From Antiquaquibacter metalliresistens (GTDB lineage Bacteria; Actinomycetota; Actinomycetes; Actinomycetales; Microbacteriaceae): a DNA stretch of 64,000 nucleotides. The position numbers and the translations under genes were made by a program. Positions 26,308 through 34,872 of this stretch are shown piece by piece. The notes beneath the pieces were generated by a model. The model had not been told where the DNA came from and did not search any database. It saw only the letters and a list, made by a program, of their open reading frames with translations. The stretch spans positions 124,001 to 188,000 of the forward strand of contig NZ_JARGEM010000001.1 of the NCBI RefSeq assembly GCF_029211225.1, given 5' to 3'. The stretch's first letter is position 1; each line of letters starts with the position of its first letter.

Positions 26308-28719
26308 GTGACCGACCTCGGGGCGACGGCCGGCATCGGCCTGACGTCCGCCGAGGTGCGCGAACGCCGTGAGCGCGGCGAGGTCAACACGCTGCCGGAT
26401 GACACGGGCCGGTCGTTCCTTCGAATCCTCTACGCCAACGTCTTCACCCTGTTCAACGCCATCGCGGGCGCGGGCTTCCTGCTCGTGCTGCTGCTCGGCT
26501 ACTGGCAGGACGCCCTCTTCGGCGGGTTCCTCATCGCCAACGTGCTCATCGGGGTGGTGCAGGAGTTCCGGGCGAAGCTCACGCTCAGCCGCCTGAGCGT
26601 GCTCCACGCCCAGAAGGCCCGCGTGCTGCGCGACGGCGTCGTGCAGGAGATCGCGATCGCCGAGGTCGTCCTCGACGATGTCATCCTGCTTTCCACCGGC
26701 GATCAGGTGGTCGCCGACGCGATCGTGATCGAGGACGGCCGTCTCGAACTCGACGAGTCGCTGCTCACGGGCGAGGCGGAACCGGTCGCCGGCACCGTCG
26801 GCCGCGAGGTGCTCTCCGGCTCCAGCATCGTCGCCGGCAACGGTGTCGCCCGCGTGGTGCGCGTGGGCGGCGACTCCTACGCGAACCGGGTGACGAGGGA
26901 GGCGAAGCAGTTCTCGCTGGTCAACTCGGAGCTGCGCACGTCGATCGCGCGGGTCATCCGATGGATCAGCTGGCTGCTGCTGCCGATCGGCGCGATCGTC
27001 GTCAACGGTCAGATGCAGGCGCGCGGGGGTTGGCAGGCTGCGATCGAGAGTGGTGCCTGGCGTGAGGCCGCGGTCGCGTCCGTCGCCAGCCTGATCGGGA
27101 TGGTGCCGCAAGGGCTCGTGTTCATGACGAGCGTGGCCCTCGCCGTCGGAGCGGTGCAGCTCGGCCGCCGCGGGGTGCTCGTGCAGGAACTGGCGGCGGT
27201 CGAAGGGCTCGCGCGCGTCGACATTCTCTGCCTCGACAAGACCGGCACGCTCACCGAGGGCGGCGTCGAGTTCGAGGCGGTCGAGGTGCTCACCGAACCG
27301 CGGGGTTGGCGGCACGCGCTCGCGTGGTTCGGCGCCGACGTGCACGCCAACGCCACCGCGCGAGCCCTCGCCGGCGCGTTCACGGATGCCGCGCCCGAGC
27401 CGGTCTCGACCGTCGAGTTCTCTTCGGCACGCAAGTGGAGCGCGGTGAGCTTCGACGATGGGCGGGCGCGTGGCACGTGGCTGCTCGGCGGACCCGACAT
27501 CCTGGTCGCGGACGAGGATGCCGTGCTCGACCGCGCGAGGCAACTCACCAGCGCCGGCGCCCGCACGCTCATGCTCGCGCACGTGCCCGAGCCCATGACG
27601 ACGCAGCAGGCGGACTCCGAGCTGCTGCCCGATGCCATCACCCCCGTGGCCTTCCTGACCTTCCGCGAGAAGCTCCGCCCCGACGCGCGCCGGATTCTCG
27701 AGTACTTCGACGCGGAGGGCGTGGATCTCTGCATCATCTCCGGCGACGACCCGCGCACCGTCGCCTCGGTCGCGCGCGCTGCGGGGATGACCGTGACGGG
27801 GCACGGATTCGACGCCCGGGACCTGCCCGAGGATGCCGCGGCGCTGGCCGAGGTGATGTCACGCGAGCGGGTGTTCGGCCGCGTCACCCCCGCGCAGAAG
27901 AAGGACATGGTGATCGCCCTGCAGTCGGCCGGGCACACGGTGGCGATGACCGGCGACGGCGTGAACGACGCCCTCGCGCTGAAGCACGCCGACCTCGGCA
28001 TCGCGATGGGCTCCGGCGCGCCCGCCACGCGTGCCGTCGCCCGCATCGTGCTGCTGGACGGCCAGTTCTCCCACCTGCCGCGCGTGGTCGCCGAGGGCCG
28101 CAAGGTCATCGCCAACGTCGAGCGGCTCGCGAAGCTCTTCCTCTCGAAGACGGTCTATGCGATCGCACTCGCGGTCTTCTTCGGCGCGGTGCTCTGGCCG
28201 TACCCGTTCCTGCCGCGCCAGCTCTCGATCGTCGACGGGCTCACCATCGGTCTCCCGGCCCTCGTGCTCGCCCTGCTGCCGAACCACCCGCGCTATCTCG
28301 CGGGGTTCTTGGGCAGGGCGGCCAGATTCTGCATCCCCTCCGGGCTCACCATCGCGGGGGTGCTCATCCCGGTCGTGGCCTACGCCTACCTCAGTGGGCA
28401 GTTCGACACCGCAGCGATCCAGGGCACCGCGGTCATCACCCTCACGCTCACGGGCCTCTGGGTGCTCGTGATCCTCAGTCGGCCGTTCAACTGGTGGAAG
28501 GCCTGCCTCGTCGCCGCGATGTACGTCGGGCTGGTGCTCGTGCTGGCGACGCCGATCGCCCGCGAGTTCCTGCAGCTCGAGGTGCCCCCGCTCGAACTCA
28601 TCCTGATCTCGGTGGCCGCCGCCGCAGTGGGCACCGTCGTGCTCGAGGTGCTCTACCGGTTCGGGGGCGCCCGCGGCTCTCAGGCGCCGGCGAGCAGGTC
28701 CACGCGCTCGGCGAGGTAG
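26308..28719 (+). CDS. Cation-transporting P-type ATPase, CtpE-like
   Basis: An 803-residue pump. The phosphatase loop contains DESLLTGEAEP; the phosphorylated Asp310 is in CLDKTGTLTEGG; the hinge GDGVNDALALKHADLGIAMGSG is complete. The membrane helix before the P-domain reads MVPQGLVFMTSVALA, with Gln where calcium pumps have Glu (PEGL). Length and motifs fit mycobacterial CtpE, reported as a calcium importer. Start GTG three bases after the purL stop, so it is probably cotranscribed. The end overlaps the convergent gene by 40 bases. Confidence 0.85.
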   Translation: MTDLGATAGIGLTSAEVRERRERGEVNTLPDDTGRSFLRILYANVFTLFNAIAGAGFLLVLLLGYWQDALFGGFLIANVLIGVVQEFRAKLTLSRLSVLHAQKARVLRDGVVQEIAIAEVVLDDVILLSTGDQVVADAIVIEDGRLELDESLLTGEAEPVAGTVGREVLSGSSIVAGNGVARVVRVGGDSYANRVTREAKQFSLVNSELRTSIARVIRWISWLLLPIGAIVVNGQMQARGGWQAAIESGAWREAAVASVASLIGMVPQGLVFMTSVALAVGAVQLGRRGVLVQELAAVEGLARVDILCLDKTGTLTEGGVEFEAVEVLTEPRGWRHALAWFGADVHANATARALAGAFTDAAPEPVSTVEFSSARKWSAVSFDDGRARGTWLLGGPDILVADEDAVLDRARQLTSAGARTLMLAHVPEPMTTQQADSELLPDAITPVAFLTFREKLRPDARRILEYFDAEGVDLCIISGDDPRTVASVARAAGMTVTGHGFDARDLPEDAAALAEVMSRERVFGRVTPAQKKDMVIALQSAGHTVAMTGDGVNDALALKHADLGIAMGSGAPATRAVARIVLLDGQFSHLPRVVAEGRKVIANVERLAKLFLSKTVYAIALAVFFGAVLWPYPFLPRQLSIVDGLTIGLPALVLALLPNHPRYLAGFLGRAARFCIPSGLTIAGVLIPVVAYAYLSGQFDTAAIQGTAVITLTLTGLWVLVILSRPFNWWKACLVAAMYVGLVLVLATPIAREFLQLEVPPLELILISVAAAAVGTVVLEVLYRFGGARGSQAPASRSTRSAR

Positions 28720-29135
28720 TCCCCGAGCGGTCGCGTCGCCGTGCCGTTCCAGCGCACCAGCACCGAGCTCCCGTCGACGACGAGCGGATCGCCCGGTGGC
28801 TCGAGCTCGATCGCCCGATAGTCGAAGTTGACGGTCTCCCCTTCCGGAAAGCGCCCGCGCGCCGCGGCGCGGCGATGCTCCCGCCGCACCTCGGCATCCG
28901 GCGACTTGTTCGCGACCCCTCGCAGCGGCTCGATCGCCCGCGTGACCTGGCCGGTCGCGTACAGCCGGCCATTTCGATCGAGCAGCAGCACGCCGAGCCG
29001 CCACGCTCGGCCCGCGGGGACCAGCCGGCGCCCCCGCCAACGCGAGTTGCGCTCCTCGGCGAGCGCCTCGTCGGGAAGCTCCCGTGCCTCGAGCTCCTCG
29101 ACCGTGCGGCGCAGCAGCGCCGACAGGTCAGACAT
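28680..29135 (-). CDS. Hypothetical protein in the chorismate mutase-SDR unit
   Basis: A 151-residue, Arg- and Glu-rich soluble protein (SALLRRTVEELEARELPDEA at the start). A middle WRGRRLVPAGRAWRLGVLLLDRNGRLYATGQVTRA segment suggests a beta-meander, and FPEGETVNFDYRAIELEPPGDP is the most conserved-looking part. No family recognised. The ATG overlaps the SDR gene end by eight bases, so it is coupled to it. Confidence 0.65.
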   Translation of the reverse strand: MSDLSALLRRTVEELEARELPDEALAEERNSRWRGRRLVPAGRAWRLGVLLLDRNGRLYATGQVTRAIEPLRGVANKSPDAEVRREHRRAAARGRFPEGETVNFDYRAIELEPPGDPLVVDGSSVLVRWNGTATRPLGDYLAERVDLLAGA

Positions 29136-30033
29136 CGAAGGTGACGCCGGTCGCCTCCTCGGCGAGCCGCCACACCTCGGCGCCGAACGCGGGTTCGGCG
29201 CTCTGAGCCACGGGTGTGGTCGGCGCGGGCCGGCCGACCGTCGAGAACCTCGGCCCGAAGAACTGGCCGCCCTGCACGTCGGGATCGGTTGCCGCACGGA
29301 TGACAGGGGCGGCCCCGCGATCCTTGCCGTGCGCCATGGGTCGCAGCAGCCAATCGCCGAGCTTCTGGCCCGCGGACCCGGTGTCGGTGATCCCGGCACG
29401 ACGCGCCGACGTGGCGTCGAGCGCGAAACCGGGATGGGCCAGGATCGAACGAACGGCGAGTCCCCGGGCCCGCGCCCGACGGTCCAGTTCGAGCGCGATC
29501 GCGTGCACCGCGTGCTTCGAGGCGGCGTATGCGCGCGAGACCGAGAAGCGGCCGCGCTCCTGCTGGAGGTCGGCCAGGTCGGCCTTGGACAGTCGGGTCG
29601 CGAGGCTGCCGAGCCAGATCACCCGGGCATTCCGGCTCAGCGACGGCCAGAGCAGCGCCGTGAGCGCGAACGGGCCGTACGCGTTCGTGCCGACCATGGT
29701 CTCGAAGCCGTCGGCGGTGGTCTCGCGACGACGCGGCGCGGAGGTGCGCCCGGCGTTGTTGACGAGCACGTCGATCGGAGCGTAGGCAGCGAGCTCTTTC
29801 GCGGCCGTGCGAACGGAGGCGAGCGAGGCGAGGTCGAGCGTGACGTGTTCGAGTTGCGCATCGGGTACGCGGGCACGGATCGAGGCGAGCGCGACCTCGG
29901 CCTGCGACGCCGAGCGCGTGGTGAGCACCACTCGGGCGCCCGCGGCGGCCAGCCCTTCGGCCACGAAGTAGCCGACGCCCCGGCCGGCACCGGTGACCAC
30001 GGCCGTGCGACCGTGTTGCGACGGCGTCGTCAC
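29128..30033 (-). CDS. Short-chain dehydrogenase/reductase
   Basis: A 301-residue NAD(P)-dependent oxidoreductase: TGAGRGVG nucleotide motif near residue 15, DVLVNNAG, and the catalytic YAASK. The longer C-terminal part with GGQFFGPR resembles protochlorophyllide reductase/retinol dehydrogenase-type SDRs that act on hydrophobic substrates. The substrate cannot be named. Its GTG forms a GTGA overlap with the chorismate mutase stop. Confidence 0.88.
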   Translation of the reverse strand: MTTPSQHGRTAVVTGAGRGVGYFVAEGLAAAGARVVLTTRSASQAEVALASIRARVPDAQLEHVTLDLASLASVRTAAKELAAYAPIDVLVNNAGRTSAPRRRETTADGFETMVGTNAYGPFALTALLWPSLSRNARVIWLGSLATRLSKADLADLQQERGRFSVSRAYAASKHAVHAIALELDRRARARGLAVRSILAHPGFALDATSARRAGITDTGSAGQKLGDWLLRPMAHGKDRGAAPVIRAATDPDVQGGQFFGPRFSTVGRPAPTTPVAQSAEPAFGAEVWRLAEEATGVTFDV

Positions 30034-30338
30034 GGCGTCTCGATGGCGCCCGTGGCGATCTGCTCGTGGTGGTGGATGACCTCAGCGATGATGAAGTTCA
30101 GAAACTTCTCGGCGAGGTCAGGGTCGAGGTGCGACTCCGAAGCGAGCTGACGCAGTCGCGCGATCTGCACGCGCTCACGCTCGGGATCCGACGGAGGCAG
30201 CCCGGTCTCGGCCTTCAAGCGACCGACGCGCTGCGTGAACTTGAAGCGCTCCGCGAGCAGGTGCACGAGCGCGGCATCGATGTTGTCGATGCTCTGCCGC
30301 AGACTCGTCAGCTCGGCAGGCGGCTGGTTCTCGTTCAT
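30030..30338 (-). CDS. Chorismate mutase (AroQ type)
   Basis: A 102-residue all-helical enzyme turning chorismate into prephenate for Phe and Tyr synthesis. LRQSIDNIDAALVHLLAERFKFTQRVGRLKAETGL gives the AroQ first helix with Arg, Lys and the ID-x-ID pattern; PERERVQIARLRQLA and the IIAEVIHHHEQ helix complete the site. Leaderless start: TATCGT, six bases, ATG. It heads a three-gene unit with the SDR. Confidence 0.9.
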   Translation of the reverse strand: MNENQPPAELTSLRQSIDNIDAALVHLLAERFKFTQRVGRLKAETGLPPSDPERERVQIARLRQLASESHLDPDLAEKFLNFIIAEVIHHHEQIATGAIETP

Positions 30339-30344
30339 CGCTCA

Positions 30345-30350
30345 ACGATA
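30345..30350 (-). promoter_or_regulatory. -10 hexamer TATCGT of the chorismate mutase gene
   Basis: TATCGT, six bases, ATG at 30336-30338. Confidence 0.55.
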
Positions 30351-30374
30351 ACGGCTGGCCGCACACAGAACTGA

Positions 30375-30411
30375 TCGGCGGGGCCGGACCCTGGCGATCC
30401 GGCCCCGCCGA
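30375..30411 (-). terminator. Strong GC-rich hairpin downstream of the ActP-type symporter
   Basis: A perfect 14-base stem (TCGGCGGGGCCGGA at 30375-30388 and its complement at 30398-30411) with a nine-base loop, 25 bases after the symporter stop. There is no T-run on either side; GC stems without U-tracts are common as terminators in actinobacteria. It also insulates the chorismate mutase promoter. Confidence 0.7.
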
Positions 30412-30436
30412 CGATGGGGGGTGTGACGACGAGGCG

Positions 30437-32041
30437 TCAGTGGTGGATGGCCTTCTCGGCGCCGATGCCGGTCAACGACCGCACCTCCATCTCCGCCTGC
30501 TTGCCCGGGTCCTCCTTCTTGCGATCGAGCACCGTGCCGAGCCAGCCGAGGAAGAACGCCAGCGGAATCGAGATCAGGCCCGGGTTGGAGAGCGGGAAGA
30601 ACGCGAAGTTCACACCGGGGATCATCGAGGTCGGCGACCCCGACACCACGGGGGAGAAGGCGATCAGGATGATGGACGACGCGAGTCCACCCACCATGCT
30701 CCAGACCGCGCCCCGCGTCGTGAACCGCTTCCAGAACAGCGAGTAGAGGATGGTCGGCAGGTTCGCAGATGCCGCGACGGCGAAGGCGAGCGCGACCAGG
30801 AACGCGATGTTCTGTCCGTTCGCGCCGATGCCGCCGATGATCGCGACGATACCGATCACGACGACCGTGCGCCGCGCCACCTTCACTTCCTCCTCGGGCT
30901 TGGCCTTGCCCTTCTTCACCACGTTCGCGTAGATGTCGTGCGCAAAGGATGCCGCCGCCGTGATGGTCAGGCCCGCCACCACCGCGAGGATGGTCGCGAA
31001 CGCCACCGCCGAGATAAGGCCGAGCAGGATCGGTCCGCCCAGCTCGAACGCGAGCAGGGGAGCCGCTGAGTTCGCGCCGCCCGGAGCCGCCGCGATCACG
31101 TCCGGTCCGATGAGCGCCGCGGCGCCGTAGCCCAGCACGAGTGTGAAGACGTAGAAGATGCCGATGAGCCAGATCGCCCAGACCACCGAACGGCGGGCCT
31201 CCTTCGCGGTGGGCACCGTGTAGAACCGCATGAGCACGTGCGGCAGACCGGCGGTGCCCAGCACGAGGGCGAGCCCGAGCGAAACGAAGTCGATCTGCGT
31301 GATCGCGTTCACGCCGTACTTGATTCCGGGATCGAGGATCGCAGGGTTGCCCGCGGTCTCGACGGCGTGGTCGAGCAGGGTCGAGAGATTGAAGCCGTGG
31401 AGCGCGAGCACCCACACCGTCATCACGCCGGCACCGACGATCAGCAGCACGGCCTTGATGATCTGCACCCAGGTGGTGCCCTTCATGCCGCCGATGAGCA
31501 CGTAGAGGATCATGAGCGCGCCGACGATGGTGATGACCACCGACTGACCGACCCGGTCGTTGATGCCCAGCAGCAGCGAGACCAGCCCGCCCGCCCCGGC
31601 CATCTGCGCGAGCAGATAGAAGAAGCACACCACGAGCGTGGTCGTCGCCGCGGCGATGCGCACGGGGCGTTGCTTCAGCCGGAACGAGAGCACATCGGCC
31701 ATCGTGTACTTGCCGGTGTTGCGCAGCAGCTCGGCCACCAGCAGCAGCGCGACGAGCCACGCGACGAGGAAGCCGATGGAGTACAGAAAGCCGTCGTAGC
31801 CGGTGATCGCAATCGCGCCGGCGATGCCGAGGAAGGATGCCGCCGACAGGTAGTCGCCGGCGATGGCCGCACCGTTCTGCGGCCCGGTGAACGATCGACC
31901 GGCGGCGTAGTAGTCGGCGGCGGTCTTGTTGTTCCGGCTGGCGCGGATCACGATGACGATCGTGATGGCGACGAACGCGCCGAAGATCGCGATGTTGAGA
32001 ATCGGGTTGCCGGGCGAGGTCGCCGTCTCCATGAAGACCAT
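30437..32041 (-). CDS. actP: Cation/acetate symporter (sodium/solute symporter family)
   Basis: A 534-residue permease with about 13 membrane segments. GRSFTGPQNGAAIAGDYLSAASFLGIAGAIA, MADVLSFRLKQRPVR and GTAGLPHVLMRFYTVPTAKEARRSV are typical of ActP/MctC carriers of acetate, propionate or pyruvate driven by cations. It shares a TGATG junction with the DUF485 gene, the usual actP partner. Acetyl-CoA synthetase at 51583 would activate imported acetate. Whether acetate is the real substrate is inferred from family. Confidence 0.88.
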   Translation of the reverse strand: MVFMETATSPGNPILNIAIFGAFVAITIVIVIRASRNNKTAADYYAAGRSFTGPQNGAAIAGDYLSAASFLGIAGAIAITGYDGFLYSIGFLVAWLVALLLVAELLRNTGKYTMADVLSFRLKQRPVRIAAATTTLVVCFFYLLAQMAGAGGLVSLLLGINDRVGQSVVITIVGALMILYVLIGGMKGTTWVQIIKAVLLIVGAGVMTVWVLALHGFNLSTLLDHAVETAGNPAILDPGIKYGVNAITQIDFVSLGLALVLGTAGLPHVLMRFYTVPTAKEARRSVVWAIWLIGIFYVFTLVLGYGAAALIGPDVIAAAPGGANSAAPLLAFELGGPILLGLISAVAFATILAVVAGLTITAAASFAHDIYANVVKKGKAKPEEEVKVARRTVVVIGIVAIIGGIGANGQNIAFLVALAFAVAASANLPTILYSLFWKRFTTRGAVWSMVGGLASSIILIAFSPVVSGSPTSMIPGVNFAFFPLSNPGLISIPLAFFLGWLGTVLDRKKEDPGKQAEMEVRSLTGIGAEKAIHH

Positions 32042-32391
32042 CAGCGCACCACCCCTGCGGTCTCGGCCTCGTCGCGGATCTCGGCCGCGAGCGGGTCGAG
32101 GCTGCGGTTGGCGAAGGAGACGTAGATCATCGTGACCGCGAACGTGGTCACGACCTGCGCGAGCCCGAGCACCAGGCCGACGTTGATGCTGCCGATCACC
32201 GGGATGGACATGAAGTCCTTCGCGTAGGCCGCGAGCAGCACATAGGCGAGGTACCAGAGCAGACTCGCGGCGGCGACGGGGAAGACGAACCCGCGCAGTC
32301 GTTTGCGCAGTCGTCTGAAGTCGTCCGATTGCTGGATTCGAACGAAGTCGGCCTCGGTCGGCTCCGTGCTGGCGGGGGCGTCGTTGCCCAT
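32041..32391 (-). CDS. DUF485 membrane protein, partner of the symporter
   Basis: A 116-residue protein with a soluble N-terminus and two membrane helices. The core FRRLRKRLRGFVFPVAAASLLWYLAYVLLAAYA and VGLVLGLAQVVTTFAVTMIYVSFANRSLDPLA is the DUF485 signature. These proteins are nearly always encoded just before ActP-type symporters. The ATG at 32389-32391, seven bases after GGAGGA, is preferred to the longer frame. Confidence 0.9.
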   Translation of the reverse strand: MGNDAPASTEPTEADFVRIQQSDDFRRLRKRLRGFVFPVAAASLLWYLAYVLLAAYAKDFMSIPVIGSINVGLVLGLAQVVTTFAVTMIYVSFANRSLDPLAAEIRDEAETAGVVR

Positions 32392-32488
32392 GGATGCTCC
32401 TCCGTGCTTGCGGCGCGGGCTCATCACCCGCGCGCCATCGGTCAGGTCGGTTCACTGTCGCGCACGACGGGCGTGCGCGCCGCCGCGC

Positions 32489-32532
32489 GCCGTTCGTCGT
32501 CGCTCAGCGGCGGCTGTGCTGCGACGAACGGC
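32489..32532. promoter_or_regulatory. Inverted repeat between the symporter unit and the sensor kinase gene
   Basis: GCCGTTCGTCG at 32489-32499 is repeated as its exact complement CGACGAACGGC at 32522-32532, with 22 bases between. The arm centres are 33 bases apart, about three helical turns. It lies in the 179-base divergent spacer, upstream of the kinase -10 at 32558, so it is a good candidate binding site for a dimeric regulator controlling both directions. Confidence 0.5.
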
Positions 32533-32557
32533 ACTGCCGGGTCGGCGAACGATGGCC

Positions 32558-32563
32558 TATCGT
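32558..32563 (+). promoter_or_regulatory. -10 hexamer TATCGT of the sensor kinase unit
   Basis: TATCGT, seven bases, ATG at 32571; leaderless spacing, fixes the kinase start. Confidence 0.55.
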
Positions 32564-32570
32564 GAGGTTC

Positions 32571-33776
32571 ATGGCCGAGTCGACGCTGCTCGCCCTGGCT
32601 GGCGGGTGCCTTCTGGGGATCGTTGCGGCTGCGATCGTGGTGTTCGCGCGGCGATTCGCGCGGCGCTCCGAGTTCGCGACGGACGCCGAACGCGCCACCT
32701 ACACGACCCTGCACCTCGCCTCACGCGCTGCGACCCATCTTCGGGGCGGACTCGTCGGGGGCGAACCGGCCAAGGCCGCCCGGCAGTTGCGTTCCCTGCT
32801 CGACTGCCACGCCCTCGCCCTCGCCGACGAGCGCGGGGTGCTCGCCATCGACGGCGAAGGGGGTGCGGACTGGGCGGCCGCGGCGGAGCGGCTCGCGTCA
32901 TCCGTTCGGGTGTCCGGGCGCGAGGAGATCCTGCGTGACGCCGTGCGTTCCCACCGTGACGTCTTCCACGCGGTCGCCGCGCCCATCCGCAGTGGGGATC
33001 GCGCCGTCGGCGCGGTGGTCGCCTTCGCGCCCGCGGTGCGACCCGGTCTCGTGCGCGCCACCGGCGAGGTCGCCGAGTGGGTCGCGGCGCAGCTCGAGCT
33101 CGCCGAGCTCGACGCGTCCCGGGCCGCGCTCGCCGAGTCCGAGGTTCGTGGCCTGCGTGCACAGATCAGTCCGCACTTCATCTACAACGCGCTCAACGCG
33201 ATCGCCTCGTTCATCAACAGCGACCCCGCCAAGGCGCGCGATCTCGTGCTCGAGTTCGCCGATTTCACGCGCTACTCCTTTCGACGCGACAGCGACTTCA
33301 CGACGCTCGCCGAGGAGCTCGGCAGCATCGACAACTACCTGAAGCTCGAGCGGGCTCGATTCGGCGACCGCCTTGCGGTCTCGCTGCAGATCGCTCCCGA
33401 GGTGCTGGGCACCGTCATCCCCTTCCTCAGCATCCAGCCGCTCGTCGAGAACGCGGTGCGCCACGGGCTGGAGGGCCTGGAGGGGGGCGGGCGCATCACG
33501 ATCACCGCGGCCGACTCGGGAGCGTACGCGGAGATCACGGTCGAGGATGACGGGGTCGGCATCGACCCGGAGGCCCTGCGAGACGTGCTCGCCGGCCGCC
33601 CATCGAGCGCCCATGTCGGCCTGCGGAACGTGGACGCCCGCCTGCGCCGCGTCTACGGCGACGAGCATGGGCTCGTCGTCGAAACCAACCTGCGGGCGGG
33701 CACCCTGGTCACGCTGCGGGTTCCGAAGTCGCAGCCCGGCCGCGATGTCACCCCCGGCGTGAGGTTCGCCTCGTGA
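32571..33776 (+). CDS. LytS-type sensor histidine kinase
   Basis: A 401-residue kinase with one N-terminal membrane helix (residues 5-27), a GAF-like middle region (about 50-180) and a His_kinase/HATPase pair. The H-box is ISPHFIYNALNAI with His202; the ATP site includes LVENAVRHGLEG near 290-300 and DDGVGI. This is the LytS/YehU class, in which small metabolites are often sensed. It is coupled to the response regulator by a GTGA overlap and flanked by two symporters, so a carboxylate or pyruvate-like signal is plausible. Confidence 0.88.
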   Translation: MAESTLLALAGGCLLGIVAAAIVVFARRFARRSEFATDAERATYTTLHLASRAATHLRGGLVGGEPAKAARQLRSLLDCHALALADERGVLAIDGEGGADWAAAAERLASSVRVSGREEILRDAVRSHRDVFHAVAAPIRSGDRAVGAVVAFAPAVRPGLVRATGEVAEWVAAQLELAELDASRAALAESEVRGLRAQISPHFIYNALNAIASFINSDPAKARDLVLEFADFTRYSFRRDSDFTTLAEELGSIDNYLKLERARFGDRLAVSLQIAPEVLGTVIPFLSIQPLVENAVRHGLEGLEGGGRITITAADSGAYAEITVEDDGVGIDPEALRDVLAGRPSSAHVGLRNVDARLRRVYGDEHGLVVETNLRAGTLVTLRVPKSQPGRDVTPGVRFAS

Positions 33777-34510
33777 TCTCGGTGCTCATCGCGGACGACG
33801 AGCAGCCGGCGCTGGACGAGCTCGCGTACCTGCTCGGCCACGACCCGCGCGTCAGCGTGGTGCACCGCGCCGCCTCGGGGGCCGATGCGGTGCGGCAGCT
33901 GACGGCGGAGTCCGTGGATGCCGTGTTCCTCGACATCCACATGCCCGGCCTTTCCGGCTTCGACCTGGCCCGCACACTCGCCCGCTTCGACCGGCGACCG
34001 GCGCTCGTGTTCGTGACCGCGGACGAGGAGGGCGCGATCGAGGCGTTCGAGCTCGCCGCCGTCGACTACCTGCTCAAGCCGGTGCGTGCGGCCAGGCTCG
34101 AGCGGTCGTTGAGCCGCGTCATCCAGTCGCTGCAGACCGGGGCACCGGCACCGCAGACCGCGGACCAGCAGTCGTTCGTCACGGTGAGCGTCGGCAGCAC
34201 CACGCGCATGATCCAACGCGACGAGGTGCGCTTCGTGCAGGCACAGGGCGACTACGCGCGGCTGCACACCGCCAGTGGGTCGCACCTGGCTCGCATCCCC
34301 ATGGCCGACCTCGAGCGGCAGTGGGCCGCACACGGGTTCGTTCGCATCCACCGCTCGTATCTGGTCGCGTTGCGCCACGTCACTCGGCTGCGGTTGGCCG
34401 GTCCGCATCCCGCGGTCGAACTCGAGGGGGTCGAGTTGCCGGTGAGCCGCCGACTGCTCCCCTCGCTGCGCGAGGCGCTGGCGGCGAACCGGCTGAGGTC
34501 GCGGCGATGA
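33773..34510 (+). CDS. LytTR-family response regulator
   Basis: A 245-residue regulator: receiver domain with acidic DDE at residues 8-10, phosphorylated Asp54 in VFLDIHMPG, and Lys near 104 in YLLKPV; then a LytTR DNA-binding domain (about 140-240) with RMIQRDEVRFVQAQGDYARLHT and FVRIHRSYLVAL. It is paired with the kinase upstream and followed by a symporter pair joined through ATGA overlaps, so it probably drives transcription of one or both transporters. Confidence 0.9.
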   Translation: MISVLIADDEQPALDELAYLLGHDPRVSVVHRAASGADAVRQLTAESVDAVFLDIHMPGLSGFDLARTLARFDRRPALVFVTADEEGAIEAFELAAVDYLLKPVRAARLERSLSRVIQSLQTGAPAPQTADQQSFVTVSVGSTTRMIQRDEVRFVQAQGDYARLHTASGSHLARIPMADLERQWAAHGFVRIHRSYLVALRHVTRLRLAGPHPAVELEGVELPVSRRLLPSLREALAANRLRSRR

Positions 34511-34872
34511 CCCAACCGGTGCCGGCCCGCGTGCGGGTCACGGCGCCCCGCGCTGGCGAACCCCGACCGGGCCTCTCCCATGCGCCGACGAACGACAGCG
34601 ATGTCGGCATCGAGTACGCGCGATCGCTGCTGCGCTCGCAGCTGCGGTTGGGGCTGCTGTGCGCGAGCGTGTTCATTCTCTCTCTGATCGCGATCCCGCT
34701 CAGCTTCGCGCTGCTGCCCCGGCTGGAGACGCTGCTCGTCGCGGACCTGCCGCTGTCGTGGTGGCTGCTCGGGTTCGGCGTGTACCCGATCGCGATTGTC
34801 GTCGCGATCGTCTACGTGCGCGCCGCCGCGCGCAACGAGGCGCGGTACCGCTCGCTCGCGGAGCCCGAATGA
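34507..34872 (+). CDS. Small two-pass membrane protein, DUF485-like symporter partner
   Basis: A 121-residue protein with a polar N-terminus of about 45 residues and two hydrophobic helices (about 50-70 and 80-104). SLLRSQLRLGLLCASVFILSLIAIPLSFALLP and VYVRAAARNEARYRSLAE follow the layout of small subunits encoded before sodium/solute symporters. It is locked between the regulator and the symporter by ATGA overlaps on both sides. Confidence 0.75.
   Translation: MTQPVPARVRVTAPRAGEPRPGLSHAPTNDSDVGIEYARSLLRSQLRLGLLCASVFILSLIAIPLSFALLPRLETLLVADLPLSWWLLGFGVYPIAIVVAIVYVRAAARNEARYRSLAEPE

Noticed and set aside
30375-30411. Riboswitch or regulatory RNA
   Set aside because: A single perfect GC hairpin just downstream of a stop codon fits a terminator better, and no conserved riboswitch core is visible.
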